DNA of 64,000 nt. Origin: Aurantimonas endophytica (GTDB taxonomy: Bacteria > Pseudomonadota > Alphaproteobacteria > Rhizobiales > Rhizobiaceae). The notes beneath the pieces were generated by a model. It was not told the DNA's origin and made no database searches. It saw nothing but the letters and a program-made list of their open reading frames with translations. Position numbers and translations under genes: made by a program. Below are positions 27,299 through 36,726 of the stretch, in pieces (positions within the stretch are counted from its first letter, which is position 1; every line of letters starts with the position of its first letter). The stretch covers positions 1 to 64,000 of the forward strand of contig NZ_JACIEM010000004.1 of the NCBI RefSeq assembly GCF_014196845.1, given 5' to 3'.

Positions 27299-28304
27299 TT
27301 AGCTGCCGTTCTTAAGCTCATGAGCAGCGGCCCGCCACGTGCGAGGCGACATGCCTTTCCAGCTGACGAATGCTCGGCTGAAATGGGCGGCATCCGCATA
27401 TCCCAGCTCGTATGCCGTGTGTGAGATCGAGCATCCCGGATCAGCCAGGAGGCACTCGGCTTCGCGCTCGAGCACCGTCCTCAGTACCATCTCGAAGGTC
27501 AGGCCGCGTTCGGACAGGCGACGCTGGAACGAACGCCGCGACATGCCCACGCGCGCTGCAACCCAGTCTATCAACGGGCGGCCCGCAAGCAAACTCAAGC
27601 CAATCAGATGCTCGACGCAATCGACGAGATCGTCGACGATCGGCTCCTGCGGACATTCTCCTGCAGAACAGGTCGATCGGTTCGGGTTGGCCGCGGCAAG
27701 TTCCTCTGCCGGAAAGACGAGTCCGGCGACGGCTCCAAGTGACAGATCCGTCGAGAGTGCGGCTTCGACCTGCGTCCTCGATTGCAGCACGGAGCCTGAC
27801 AGGATGGCCTGCTGCGGGACCCATGTCCGGCCGAGGAACCGGCGCGTGAGGTCCATCATGTAGCCTAGCGCCAAGATCTCGTTCTTCTGACGCCCAACAT
27901 CACAGCGCTCGGTCACGACGTAGCACCAGTGAGCCATGCCGTTCCGCACGAAGAACTGCATGCTGGTGGATGACTGCAACAGCGAACCCATGGTGAGGCT
28001 GGCACGCCCGAGGGCGGCTTCGAGATGGGTGGCGGCCAGGATGTAATCGCCATAGGCACCAAGTCCGGAGACGCCGGCCTGAAGCGACAGACGTGCCGGC
28101 AGCGCGGGATCGCCGATTTCGCGCGCTGCATACTCCAGCAACACGAGCTGATCCCCGCAGCGGGATCAGGCGTTCCGGCTGGTCGATGAGCTTGAGCGGC
28201 AGATCGGTATTGGAAAAGACGCGTGCGACGTTTCCGCCGGCCTGCTCCACGGCATCCGCCACCGGCCCCATGGAACGAGCCTTCGTGAGGCCCGGCAGCG
28301 TCAT
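27299..28304 (-). pseudogene. AraC family regulator gene with a frameshift
   Basis: The downstream frame (27299-28144) encodes most of an AraC regulator. It has an arabinose-binding-like sensor region (LLEYAAREIGDPALPARL onward) and a C-terminal double helix-turn-helix, with WVAARVGMSRRSFQRRLSERG and HTAYELGYADAAHFSRAF. The N-terminal piece (MTLPGLTKARSMGPVADAVE to PERLIPLR) lies in another frame. The two join at about 28151-28156, where one extra C in a run (atcccc) breaks LIPLR-DQLVLLEY. Removing one base restores a full-length protein of about 334 residues. It is either a recent inactivation or a sequencing error in a homopolymer. Confidence 0.75.
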
Positions 28305-28439
28305 CTTGCGACTGCGCGGCGAAAACGCCGCATCTGGCACGAAATGGCAAGAAGCAAGGCCGCTCCGAACGCAATCTCCGCCAAGACCAGCAGAAGGTGG
28401 AGCCAAGTCCGCCACCTCGACAGGGTGGGAGGAGATTGC

Positions 28440-29534
28440 ATGGACTCGGTGATCCAGGCGGAAGACCATGAGGATGTCGAGGCGCGGCTGACCCTCATGC
28501 TGGAGGCCGCTTCCGACGTGATCAGGTCGTCGGCTGTCATGCGACTTCCGGCTTCCGACGGCGAGTGGCGGGAGACCGGCGTTGACTTGCTCGAGGGGCA
28601 GGAGGTTTCTCTGCTGTCACATGGCGTCCTCTGGATCGCGCGAGAGGCTAACATCGGCGTCAAGCCGAACCTAGCCCTGTGGTACAGGATCGGCGACGGG
28701 CCGATTGCCAAGGTCGCCGCTGCCACTTTCAGCTTCATGGCGGAGCGCGGCGGACCGCTCTTCCTCATCAACCATCTGTCCGGCCAGTGGCTGGATGAAT
28801 ATGGCGCCTTCGATCCCGCATCCGTTCTTCGCGAAGGTGCTCTTTCGGTTGCCGTGATCGTCTGGAATGACAGCGGTGCCGAAGGACTTGCTGCGCTCTC
28901 GGAGCACGACACGACTGCGCTCATCGCTACTGAGGTGGATCGCCTGGCAGCGGAAAGGCCAATGCCGATAGGATGGTCTCCTTTATGGCGGGTTGGCCGA
29001 ACGTCGATGTTCTGCGAGGAGATTACCAACGGGCCGTCCCGGATCACCTGCCGGTGTCGGGCCGATGCCGGCATCATCAAATATCCGGTGGACGTAGCTT
29101 TCACCGCGGACACCGAACTCGTGTGGTCCTGGCACGTCGAGGAACTCCCCTCCGCCGTGGCCGAGGATCAGGTGATCACGCACGACTACCTTTCCATCGC
29201 CGTTGAGTTCGATAACGGGCAGGATCTCACCTACCTCTGGAGCTCATGCCTTCCGGTGGAAACCTCGTTCCCGTGCCCGCTGCCCTGGTGGGACAAGCAC
29301 GAGACGCACATCGTCGTCCGTTCGGGAACGAAGGATCTTATGCGGTGGATCAAGGAAAGGCGTCCCGTTCTCTCCGACTACCGCAGGACTGTCGGCGGAG
29401 AGGTCCCATCCCGCATCGTCGGCGTCTGGCTGATCGCCCTCAGCCCGTTCCAACGAGGAACAGGCATCTGCGACTACACCGACATCCGGATCCAGGGTCC
29501 TGCAGGGGATGTCCTGATCGGCCCGCACGCGTGA
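28440..29534 (+). CDS. DUF3047 domain-containing protein
   Basis: The start is ATG 28440, preceded by GGGAGGAG with good spacing; the longer frame starts within the AraC gene. The C-terminal 160 residues match DUF3047, with PVDVAFTADTELVWSWHVEE, HDYLSIAVEFDNGQDLTYLW, WWDKHETHIVVRSG and VWLIALSPFQRGTG. The N-terminal half (about 200 residues) resembles a separate, unrecognised ligand-binding-like domain containing EVSLLSHGVLWIAR. No signal peptide is seen. The divergent AraC regulator is 135 bases upstream and may once have controlled it. Confidence 0.75.
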   Translation: MDSVIQAEDHEDVEARLTLMLEAASDVIRSSAVMRLPASDGEWRETGVDLLEGQEVSLLSHGVLWIAREANIGVKPNLALWYRIGDGPIAKVAAATFSFMAERGGPLFLINHLSGQWLDEYGAFDPASVLREGALSVAVIVWNDSGAEGLAALSEHDTTALIATEVDRLAAERPMPIGWSPLWRVGRTSMFCEEITNGPSRITCRCRADAGIIKYPVDVAFTADTELVWSWHVEELPSAVAEDQVITHDYLSIAVEFDNGQDLTYLWSSCLPVETSFPCPLPWWDKHETHIVVRSGTKDLMRWIKERRPVLSDYRRTVGGEVPSRIVGVWLIALSPFQRGTGICDYTDIRIQGPAGDVLIGPHA

Positions 29535-29618
29535 GGCTGCGTCCGCCTCGACGAGGCCGATCCGGAGCCGATCACCGGCCAACAGCAAAATGAACGTCAT
29601 CCACGCCGGGAGGAAACA

Positions 29619-30182
29619 GTGCAATCATCCAATCAACTCAGAGCCGCGCTCGCATCCGCAGTCGTTTTGGTTTTGATCGTCTTGCCCGGCGCCACCGCCG
29701 CAACGAGCGAACCAGAAAGAGTAGCGGTCATTGATTTCGACTACTCCGACTCCTCCGGTGAGCCGGAAGACCAGACGGCGGAACATGCTGCGCGTCTCGC
29801 GCTTTTTCGTCAGACTCTGGAAGCCGAGCTCGGAAAAGAAACCTCACTTACCACGGCTACGATCCCCTGCATGGCGAGCGGCTGCACCGTCTCGACAATG
29901 CGTCCCGACGATCTGCTCGAAGAGAGCCGAGCGGCTGGCGTCGATTTCCTGGTGTTTGGGGGCGTCCACAAGATGAGTACGCTCGTGGGAGGGGGCCGCG
30001 TCGTGGTGCTGGATGTGGCAGACGACAGGTTCGTCTTCGACCGTGTGATATCTTTCCGAGGCGACGACGATGAAGCCTTCGTTCGCGCCGCCCGGTTCAG
30101 CGCACGAGACATCGCTCGCACCATTCCACGAGGGGGTCAGGCTCCTGAAGAGCATCAGGAACCGCGCCGTGGGATCCGTTAA
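29619..30182 (+). CDS. Exported DUF2380-like protein
   Basis: A GTG start at 29619 follows GGGAGGAAACA. The 187-residue product has a Sec signal peptide (LASAVVLVLIVLPGATAATS). The mature part reads RVAVIDFDYSDSSGE near residue 34 and DFLVFGGVHKMSTLVGGG near 110. This is the pattern of DUF2380/TolB-amino-domain-like periplasmic proteins, with a Rossmann-like start (VAVIDF) and a conserved FGGV.KMS. Two cysteines around CMASGC may form a disulfide. It follows the DUF3047 gene by 84 bases and is probably co-transcribed with it. Confidence 0.65.
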   Translation: MQSSNQLRAALASAVVLVLIVLPGATAATSEPERVAVIDFDYSDSSGEPEDQTAEHAARLALFRQTLEAELGKETSLTTATIPCMASGCTVSTMRPDDLLEESRAAGVDFLVFGGVHKMSTLVGGGRVVVLDVADDRFVFDRVISFRGDDDEAFVRAARFSARDIARTIPRGGQAPEEHQEPRRGIR

Positions 30183-30528
30183 CGGCGCTCGTAGCGGTTT
30201 CGCCAGTTGCTGGGTGCCAGAAGGGGCGACGTAGAACTCCGCTCGCGGCTCGTCTCAGAGATGATCTCAGATCATCGATGGGCCGAAAGCTGACAGTGGG
30301 GCTTTGGAACACGCCGACGGCAAAAGCTGCTATTCGGCTTCTTAACCCCTTCTGGGCAGCAGGCTTACAGCTGCTCCATCTATGAACGAACGTTGTTACA
30401 CGTTGAACTTCCGCGACGACCATCCAGCTTCAAGCGTCGGCGCGGTAGTTAATGGGTTAATTGCGATGTCATGGAAGGCCACGTGGAGGATGTCGGCGAC
30501 GTAACCAACACCGTTGTCCGATCCAACC
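30183..30528. other. Intergenic region without a supportable gene
   Basis: Nothing convincing is coded in these 346 bases between two converging genes. A 108-codon minus-strand frame overlaps the end of the exported protein but is Arg/Ser-rich, with no motif. No T-rich terminator hairpin was identified with confidence. Confidence 0.4.
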
Positions 30529-31230
30529 TCAGCCCGAAAGGGCTGGCAGCACCCTCTCCCTCACAGAATTAAGATGCTCACGCATTCGCTTCGATGCGCC
30601 TGCCGCGTCGCGAGACGCGATTGCTTGGCAAATAGCGTCATGTTCGGCGAAACTCGCGTGGTCACGGGCCGGCAGCTTCGTCGTGCGGACCTGGCCCCAG
30701 ACCGTCGATCGTCGCACAACGTTGAGGGTTTCGAACAAGTAGAGCAGCAACTTGTTGTGCGTGGCCTTGGCGATGGCGTGATGAAGTTTATTGTCCCAAG
30801 CCTCATAGCTGCGCCATTCCGGCGCGGCGCGACAGCGGGCGTTGCAGGCTTCGATCTCGTCGAGATCCGATCGAGTGCCGTAGATCGAAGCCAGCCGTGC
30901 CAGTTCGGGCTCCATTGCCACTCGTGCGGCCATCACCTGAGCGGGGCTGGCCATTTCGCCAAGATAGGTGACATCGGCGAGGTTCAGGACCGATCGCGAA
31001 CCAATAAAGGTGCCGCGCCCGACATGCCGCCAAATTAAGCCGTCGCTTTCCAGCGTTGCCAGAGCCTTTCGAAGTGCGCCTCGGGTTACGCCGAATTCCC
31101 GGCTCAGCTCCCGTTCGGTGGGGAGCCGATCGTTGTGACTGAAGCGACGTGTCGCGATGTACTGCCTGATCTCTTCGGTCAGCGACTGCGTGATCATCGG
31201 CAGATCCAGACCAATCGCCGTATTGGTCAA
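30529..31230 (-). CDS. GntR family regulator, FadR subfamily (FCD domain)
   Basis: The 233-residue protein has an N-terminal winged helix with DRLPTERELSREFGVTRGAL, then RKALATLESDGLI and VGRGTFIG. A C-terminal all-helical FCD ligand-binding domain follows, with VMAARVAMEPELARLAS, NKLLLYLFETL and EHDAICQAIASRDAAGA. It carries the expected metal-ligand histidines (LHHAI and ..EHDAI). The track start is a TTG at 31230; ATG 31197 is an alternative. It is divergent from the FAH hydrolase operon, with palindromic motifs between, and probably represses that operon in the absence of an organic-acid effector. Confidence 0.9.
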   Translation of the reverse strand: MTNTAIGLDLPMITQSLTEEIRQYIATRRFSHNDRLPTERELSREFGVTRGALRKALATLESDGLIWRHVGRGTFIGSRSVLNLADVTYLGEMASPAQVMAARVAMEPELARLASIYGTRSDLDEIEACNARCRAAPEWRSYEAWDNKLHHAIAKATHNKLLLYLFETLNVVRRSTVWGQVRTTKLPARDHASFAEHDAICQAIASRDAAGASKRMREHLNSVRERVLPALSG

Positions 31231-31342
31231 GTTGAGAGTTATATCCAGACCGGCAAAACCTCTCTAGCATCGGGGTGGATGAGGATAAATCCCCGCTAGC
31301 CGGATGTGACGATCTTCAGCGGAAGCGTTGGTGGTCACCGAA

Positions 31343-31354
31343 TTGGTTGACCAA
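31343..31354. promoter_or_regulatory. Candidate FadR-type operator TTGGTTGACCAA
   Basis: TTGGT-TG-ACCAA is a short inverted repeat matching the general TxGTxx-ACxA style of FadR-subfamily operators. A related half, TTGGTCAA, lies at 31223-31230 over the regulator's own start. Both lie in the divergent region between the GntR gene and the FAH hydrolase gene. This is a motif match by eye; binding is inferred. Confidence 0.45.
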
Positions 31355-31416
31355 GTAGATCTGCAACACCGCGACCGGCGGAGCCTTAGCCGCGACTCTC
31401 GAAGGATTTCTGATCA

Positions 31417-32349
31417 ATGCGCCTTGCCACTATTGACCTCTTCGCCAGACCGACATGCGCTGTGCAGTTGTCTGGTGGCGGATTCCTGCCTGTGGCGGCG
31501 GCGGCGCGCGCTATGGGGTTGAATGAGGCAGCGCTTCTAGAGGGCGGGCTCCAGGCGTTGATCGAAGGTGGGCCGAAGTCGCTGGAGATCTTGGGATATC
31601 TGGTCGCTTCCGCCGAGGCGGGCGAGTCATCGCTGGCTGCACTGGTCATCAAGCCTAATGATGCGATCCTCCTTGCGCCGCTGCCGCGGCCAGAAAAGAA
31701 CATCTTCTGTGTCGGGCGCAATTACGCCGAGCATATTGCCGAGGGCGCACGCGCCCAGAACACCAACATCGCTGTGACCGAAGTGCCCGTGTACTTCACC
31801 AAGCCCCGTACGGCGGTCATCGGGCCGGGGGCCGAAATCCCGATCTTCCCGCACGTTTCCACCCAGATCGATTACGAGGTGGAACTGGCGGTCGTCATCG
31901 GCAAACCGGGCCGCGACATCGCCAAGGTCGACGCCTACGATCACGTCTTCGGCTACACCATTCTCAACGACATCACGGCACGCGACGTCCAGCGCCGCCA
32001 TGGCGGCCAGTACTTCAAGGGCAAGGGGCTGGATGGCTCGTGCCCGCTGGGTCCTGTGGTGGTGACGAAGGATGAACTCGCCGATCCGCAGAACGCCGGG
32101 CTGCGCCTGTTCGTCAACGGCGAGCAACGCCAGGAAAGCACCACGGCGCAGATGATCTTCGACATACCGACCTTGATCGCATCGCTGTCTGAGGGGCTCA
32201 CGCTCGAGCCGGGTGACATACTAGCCACCGGGACGCCGTCTGGTGTCGGCTACGCGATGGTGCCGCCATCATTCCTCAAGGACGGCGACGAAGTGGTTTG
32301 CGAGATCGATGGGATCGGGCGGCTCGGCAACAGGGTCCGCTCTGCCTGA
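31417..32349 (+). CDS. Fumarylacetoacetate hydrolase family protein
   Basis: The 310 residues have an N-terminal lid-like region and a C-terminal FAH fold. Motifs are NIFCVGRNYAEHIAEGA, VYFTKPRTAVIGPG, QIDYEVELAVVIGK with the metal-binding glutamates, and NDITARDVQRRHGGQYFKGK with the metal Asp. The end has LEPGDILATGTPSGVGYAM. The family cleaves C-C bonds in acylpyruvates or related diketo acids, or dehydrates/decarboxylates them, using Mg or Mn. It heads an operon with an ABC importer and an Ldh-type dehydrogenase, pointing to catabolism of an imported organic acid. Confidence 0.9.
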   Translation: MRLATIDLFARPTCAVQLSGGGFLPVAAAARAMGLNEAALLEGGLQALIEGGPKSLEILGYLVASAEAGESSLAALVIKPNDAILLAPLPRPEKNIFCVGRNYAEHIAEGARAQNTNIAVTEVPVYFTKPRTAVIGPGAEIPIFPHVSTQIDYEVELAVVIGKPGRDIAKVDAYDHVFGYTILNDITARDVQRRHGGQYFKGKGLDGSCPLGPVVVTKDELADPQNAGLRLFVNGEQRQESTTAQMIFDIPTLIASLSEGLTLEPGDILATGTPSGVGYAMVPPSFLKDGDEVVCEIDGIGRLGNRVRSA

Positions 32350-32412
32350 AACGTACCGGCCGTCAGAGCTGGGCGTTTGAACTGTAACCTGAAGAATTCT
32401 GGGAGGAATGAC

Positions 32413-33441
32413 ATGCTGAACCGACGAATCTTCACGACCCTTATGGCGGGCGTCGTAACCTTAGTCCCACTGGGCCTGGCAGGCGCGGCGACCGCGCAGG
32501 AGCTGACGAGGGTGACCTTCGTTCAGCCAAGCCCATCCGCCATCAACTCGTTCAACGTTTTCGTGGCCATCGGGGAAGGCTATTTCGAGGAGGAAGGTCT
32601 CGAAGTCAGGGTCGAGTCCATCAACGGTTCCGGGCCTGTCCTTCAGGCGCTGTCGTCGGGTCAGGCGCAGTTCGGCCGCCCGGGTCCCGGGCCCGTGCTA
32701 GCTGCCCGCGGTCGCGACGTTGACGTGGTGTTTATCTACAACTTCGCCGCCCGATCCAATTTCGGCATCGTCGTTCCGGAAGATAGCGCCATCCAATCTC
32801 CCGCCGAATTGAAGGGTGAGGTCGTCGGTACCGGAACCGCGGATGGCGCCGAAGTCGGGTTCGCTCGCAACGTTCTCTCGGGTTCGGGCCTGAAAGAGGG
32901 CACGGACTACAGGTTCCTGACAGTCGGTGACGGCGGGCCCGCGGTCGCCGCCTTCGAGCAAGATGCTATCGCAGCCTACTCGTCTTCCACGGCTGATGCC
33001 GCGATCCTCAATCAGCGAGGCCAAGCGGTTCGCGACATCACGCCGCCGGAATACGCCCGCTTCTTTGGCAACGGCTTTATCACTACTGGCGAGTTGATCC
33101 GGAGCAATCCGGAGCTGGTGGAAAAGTTCGTACGCGCCATTCACAAGGGTCATGAATTCGCGCTCGACGACGCCAACCGCGAGAAGGTGCTGGAACACAT
33201 GGCGTCGGGAAATCCGCAGGAGAGCGAAGACCCTGCCTTCGCCTCGGCGCTGTTCGACGCGGTGCGCAGTAAGACCATCCCGGTGGACGACTCCAAGGGT
33301 CTTGGCTACCAGCCGCCCGAGGTTTGGGAGGAATGGCAGCAGGTTCTTATCGATGGCGGCGACCTTACGGGCCCGCTGCCCGATCTGACGGCCGCCTACA
33401 CCAATGACTTTGCGCTGAAGGTCAACGGGAGCGCCAACTGA
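32413..33441 (+). CDS. NitT/TauT-type ABC transporter substrate-binding protein
   Basis: The start is set at ATG 32413 (MLNRRIFTTLMAG), preceded by GGGAGGAA. The N-terminus is a Sec signal peptide ending in TAQE. The mature protein has the NMT1/SsuA pattern: QPSPSAINSFNVFVAIGEGY, FEEEGLEVRVESINGSGPVL, LSSGQAQFGRPGPGP and VPEDSAIQSPAELKGEVVG. It would deliver a small organic solute to the permease encoded at 34247. Its stop codon shares one base with the ATPase start (TGATG). Confidence 0.9.
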   Translation: MLNRRIFTTLMAGVVTLVPLGLAGAATAQELTRVTFVQPSPSAINSFNVFVAIGEGYFEEEGLEVRVESINGSGPVLQALSSGQAQFGRPGPGPVLAARGRDVDVVFIYNFAARSNFGIVVPEDSAIQSPAELKGEVVGTGTADGAEVGFARNVLSGSGLKEGTDYRFLTVGDGGPAVAAFEQDAIAAYSSSTADAAILNQRGQAVRDITPPEYARFFGNGFITTGELIRSNPELVEKFVRAIHKGHEFALDDANREKVLEHMASGNPQESEDPAFASALFDAVRSKTIPVDDSKGLGYQPPEVWEEWQQVLIDGGDLTGPLPDLTAAYTNDFALKVNGSAN

Positions 33442-34250
33442 TGCAGGCCGCCGCAGCTCTGGCCGAGCAAACGGGCAGCTTGCGAGAACCCGTTTACCAG
33501 CTTAGCAATGTTGGCAAGACGTACGCCAGCAATGCGATCATTGCACTGGAAGGGGTTAACCTCACCCTGACCAAGGGCAGTTTCTCGGCTGTCATCGGAT
33601 CCAGCGGCTGCGGCAAGTCTACCCTGCTGAAGATCATGTCCGGATTGATCCCGCCTTCTACGGGGCGGGTGGTTCTGCAGGACCGCCCCGTAACCGGCCC
33701 TCGCCGCGACATCGGCATGATGTTCCAGCAGGCGACGCTGTTTCCCTGGCGCACGACCTTGGAAAACATCGTGCTGCCGATTGAGATTCGCGACGGCAAG
33801 GCGGCTGCGAAGGCCGCCCGGAAGCCGGCACGTGCCCTGCTGGACCTGGTCGGCCTGAGCGGCTTTGAGGACGCCTACCCTGGAGCTCTTTCCGGCGGTA
33901 TGGCGCAGCGTGCCTCGATCTGCCGGATGCTGATTACAGAGCCAGCCGTCCTGCTGCTGGACGAGCCGTTCAGCGCGCTGGACGAACTCACGCGCGACTT
34001 CATGAACATGGAACTGCAGCGCATCTGCGCTTCTCGTGACGCGACGGCCTTCCTCGTCACCCATTCGATCCAGGAAGCGGTGGTTTTGGCGGACGTCGTC
34101 TACGTGATGAAACCCCGCCCGGGGCGGATTGCCGAGGTGGTCGAGATCGACCTGCCCCGTCCCCGAACGCTCGACATGATGACGACGCCGAAGTTCGGCG
34201 ATCTGGTTGGACACATCCGCAGCCGTCTCGATCAGGAGGCTTTCGTATGA
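33441..34250 (+). CDS. ABC transporter ATP-binding protein (SsuB/TauB type)
   Basis: The 269-residue ATPase shows Walker [12 protein letters not shown] near residue 53, Q-loop FQQATLFPW, signature LSGGMAQRASICRML and Walker B VLLLDEPFSALDE. The H-loop TAFLVTHSIQEAVVLADVVY follows. The LSGGMAQR signature is characteristic of the nitrate/taurine/sulfonate group. It is translationally coupled on both sides, by TGATG upstream and by an ATGA overlap with the permease downstream. Confidence 0.92.
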   Translation: MQAAAALAEQTGSLREPVYQLSNVGKTYASNAIIALEGVNLTLTKGSFSAVIGSSGCGKSTLLKIMSGLIPPSTGRVVLQDRPVTGPRRDIGMMFQQATLFPWRTTLENIVLPIEIRDGKAAAKAARKPARALLDLVGLSGFEDAYPGALSGGMAQRASICRMLITEPAVLLLDEPFSALDELTRDFMNMELQRICASRDATAFLVTHSIQEAVVLADVVYVMKPRPGRIAEVVEIDLPRPRTLDMMTTPKFGDLVGHIRSRLDQEAFV

Positions 34251-35116
34251 CCAGTCTCGAACGGATTGCCGACAGCGCACCGTCGTCGGAGAAGGATACC
34301 GTCTGGACCGAACAAGTCGGCTGGCTGGACCGCGTGCCGCGCGGCATCCAGATGCTGTTCGTCTTGGCTGTCTTCGTGCTGCTGTGGGATGTCGCCACCC
34401 GCTTTGGCTTCGTCAGCTCGATCATCCTGCCATCGCCGGCAGAGACGCTGGCCGACATGATCTTCGTCGGGACGAATCTGCTGACCGGCGGGTACATGCT
34501 GCCGGCGCTGTGGATCACGCTGAAGGAGGTCTTCTACGGTTTCCTCCTCGCAATCACCATCGGCTTCACCCTCGGCGTGATCGTGGGCGAGACAGCTTTC
34601 GGCGAGCGGGCGATCATGCCGTATCTCGTGGCCATCGACACGATGCCGAAGGTGGCCTTTGCACCGCTGTTCGTTGCCTGGCTGGGATTCGACATCGACA
34701 GCAAGGTGGCGCTGGCCGCCTTCATCGCCACCTTCCCGATCGTGGTCGGTACGGCGGCTGGGCTGCATGCCGCCGATACCAATAGCCGAAATCTGTTCAA
34801 GACGATGGGCGCGAGCCGCTGGCAGACATTGACTAAGATGAAGCTGCCGATGGCACTTCCGCAGATCTTCACCGGTCTGAAGATCGGCTCGGTCGGCGTC
34901 ATGGCAGGGGCGATCACGGGCGAGTTCCTTGGCGGAGGCAGGGGCTTCGGCGAGCTGATCCGGACGGCTGCCAGCCAGTTGAACACGCCGCGCGTTTTCT
35001 CATTGATCTTCTTCCTGTCATTCGTCGGGCTGGGGCTGTTCGCCTTCGTCTCCTGGGTGCAGCGCCGCTTTGTGTTCTGGCACAGGGAGCGGGTCGTGGC
35101 CGGAGCGGAGGGATAG
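34247..35116 (+). CDS. NitT/TauT-type ABC transporter permease
   Basis: The 289-residue membrane protein has about six membrane segments. The first is MLFVLAVFVLLWDVATRFGF after a charged N-terminus. The EAA-type loop reads NLFKTMGASRWQTLTKMKLP, followed by ALPQIFTGLKIGSVGVMAGA, as in SsuC/TauC permeases. ATG 34247 overlaps the ATPase stop by four bases. It forms the import channel with the products of the two preceding genes. Confidence 0.9.
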   Translation: MTSLERIADSAPSSEKDTVWTEQVGWLDRVPRGIQMLFVLAVFVLLWDVATRFGFVSSIILPSPAETLADMIFVGTNLLTGGYMLPALWITLKEVFYGFLLAITIGFTLGVIVGETAFGERAIMPYLVAIDTMPKVAFAPLFVAWLGFDIDSKVALAAFIATFPIVVGTAAGLHAADTNSRNLFKTMGASRWQTLTKMKLPMALPQIFTGLKIGSVGVMAGAITGEFLGGGRGFGELIRTAASQLNTPRVFSLIFFLSFVGLGLFAFVSWVQRRFVFWHRERVVAGAEG

Positions 35117-35119
35117 GGC

Positions 35120-36163
35120 ATGGACGCCCCGATTTCGGCAGAAACCCTCACGGCATTTACTATCCGTGCTTTCACCAGCTTGGGTGTGCCTGATCGGGAC
35201 GCCGAGTTAGTAGCCGGGCTGATGGTTGAAGCCGACTTGTTGGGTTATGAGACCCATGGCTTATTCCGCCTCCGTCAGTATGTGAACCGGCTCAGCGGCG
35301 GTGGCTGCAATCCCAAGGCCAAGCCCTCAGTCGTGCGCGAAACAATAGCGACGGCATTGTTAGACGGGGACAACGGCCTCGGGCATCTGGTGCTGGCACA
35401 GGCCACGGACCTGGCGATCCAGAAGGCGCGTAGCGCCGGCATCGGCTGGGTTGGCGTCCGTGGAGGGAACCACGCCGGCCCCGCGGCGCTTTACGTGCGC
35501 CCGCAGGCAGCGGCAGGAATGATTGGTATCTGCGCTGCTGTGGGCAGCGCCAACCACGTCGCCCCCTACGGGGGGACCGACTTGCTACTCGGCACAAACC
35601 CCATAGCCATCTCAACGCCTGGGGGCGCAGACCCGTTCGTGCTCGACATGGCCACGACCGTCGCCGCCGTGGGCAAGATAAAGATACTTGCGCAACGGGG
35701 CGAGCCGATGCCCGAGGGCTGGATGGTCGGACGCGACGGCAAGCCCCTGACCGATCCCAATCGCCGAGACGAGGGGTTCCTTTTGCCGATCGGCGGCGCC
35801 AAGGGTTACGGTCTTGCCATGGCCATCGGCCTGCTGGCGGGCGTCTTGAACGGCGCGGCCTTTGGATCAGACGTTGTCGATTTTACGGGTGACACAACCA
35901 GCCCCACCAATACGGGGCAGTTCGTCGCCGCCATCGACATTGCGGCCTTTGGCGATCCGGCCACTTTCGACGCGACGGCGACCCGCGTTTTCGCCGAGAT
36001 GCGCGCCTCCGCCCCGCTGCCGGGTCATGAAGCCGTGAGAGTGCCGGGGGACGGGCGCGAGGCAACGCGGGCCCGCCGCGTAGCCGACGGCATTGTCCTC
36101 CATCCCGCCCTCCGAGCCGAACTGGATCGCGTCGCGACAGACCTTTCGATTGCGCAGCTTTAA
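35120..36163 (+). CDS. Ldh family oxidoreductase (malate/L-lactate/ureidoglycolate dehydrogenase type)
   Basis: The protein of 347 residues starts three bases after the permease stop with a GGAGGGA ribosome-binding site. Family hallmarks include YETHGLFRLRQYVNRL near residue 36, GDNGLGHLVLAQA, and GVRGGNHAGPAALYVRP near 115. Further hallmarks are APYGGTDLLLGTNPIAISTP and FVLDMATTVAAVGKI, then KGYGLAMAIGLLAGVL near 235. These NAD(P)-dependent enzymes oxidise 2-hydroxy acids or reduce 2-keto acids. As last gene of the operon it probably acts on the acid handled by the FAH-family enzyme. Confidence 0.9.
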   Translation: MDAPISAETLTAFTIRAFTSLGVPDRDAELVAGLMVEADLLGYETHGLFRLRQYVNRLSGGGCNPKAKPSVVRETIATALLDGDNGLGHLVLAQATDLAIQKARSAGIGWVGVRGGNHAGPAALYVRPQAAAGMIGICAAVGSANHVAPYGGTDLLLGTNPIAISTPGGADPFVLDMATTVAAVGKIKILAQRGEPMPEGWMVGRDGKPLTDPNRRDEGFLLPIGGAKGYGLAMAIGLLAGVLNGAAFGSDVVDFTGDTTSPTNTGQFVAAIDIAAFGDPATFDATATRVFAEMRASAPLPGHEAVRVPGDGREATRARRVADGIVLHPALRAELDRVATDLSIAQL

Positions 36164-36726
36164 CATAGCCGCGATGGCACGGCGTGGAGTTTTACTCGCT
36201 GTTCCATATGCGCCTACAGGAGATCATCAGAGAGCGGCGTCACGGGGGAAGTCGGTGATTGCCGGGGACCGACGCTTTCGTGGCCGCAGCACCGTCTTCA
36301 GCATTCCGTGCCAGTGCGCCGATCAAGATCGCAAAAGCGGGATCCGTCCAGACTCGCCGCCCCTGAAGCAGCCAAACGTCGGTAGCCGACGGCGGCTGAA
36401 CCGCTTCTAATCGACGTATCGGGCCGCAAGCGGATTATCCGTATGTGGGACTTCCAACGAAAAGCGGACATATCGCCGATGAGAGCCCGAGCCCGGAACT
36501 GCTTAAGTCGGGCTTTCTAGAAGGCATTCAATGCCATTAACCCGAGACACAGACATACAACGACCTCCAATCGTCTATTTCCACTGTGAAGCGTACCAAG
36601 CACAATAGCTGGCGCTATACTCGTTGCATTGACGAACCGCGAAGCGTGGTTCGCGACCCGAATATTCTCAAAATAGTGGTGGAAACAGTCACTCGGTCAC
36701 GCTAGGCGTGGTGTGGAGGAGCCACC
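36164..36726. other. Intergenic region before the defence-like operon
   Basis: These 563 bases contain no supportable gene. They include the hairpin at 36481-36520 and a six-base inverted repeat cgaacc-gcgaagcgt-ggttcg at about 36633-36653. The latter lies upstream of the SIR2-like gene and could be a regulatory site. The final 60 bases are the likely promoter and leader, ending in GGAGGAG before the TTG start. Confidence 0.45.
36481..36520 (+). terminator. Possible hairpin terminator
   Basis: The sequence gagagcccga and, 19 bases on, tcgggctttct can form a stem of about nine or ten pairs with one mismatch, followed by a short tttct. It lies more than 300 bases after the dehydrogenase gene and before the SIR2-like operon, so it could insulate the operon. 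The T tract is short and the loop long, so confidence is low. Confidence 0.3.
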
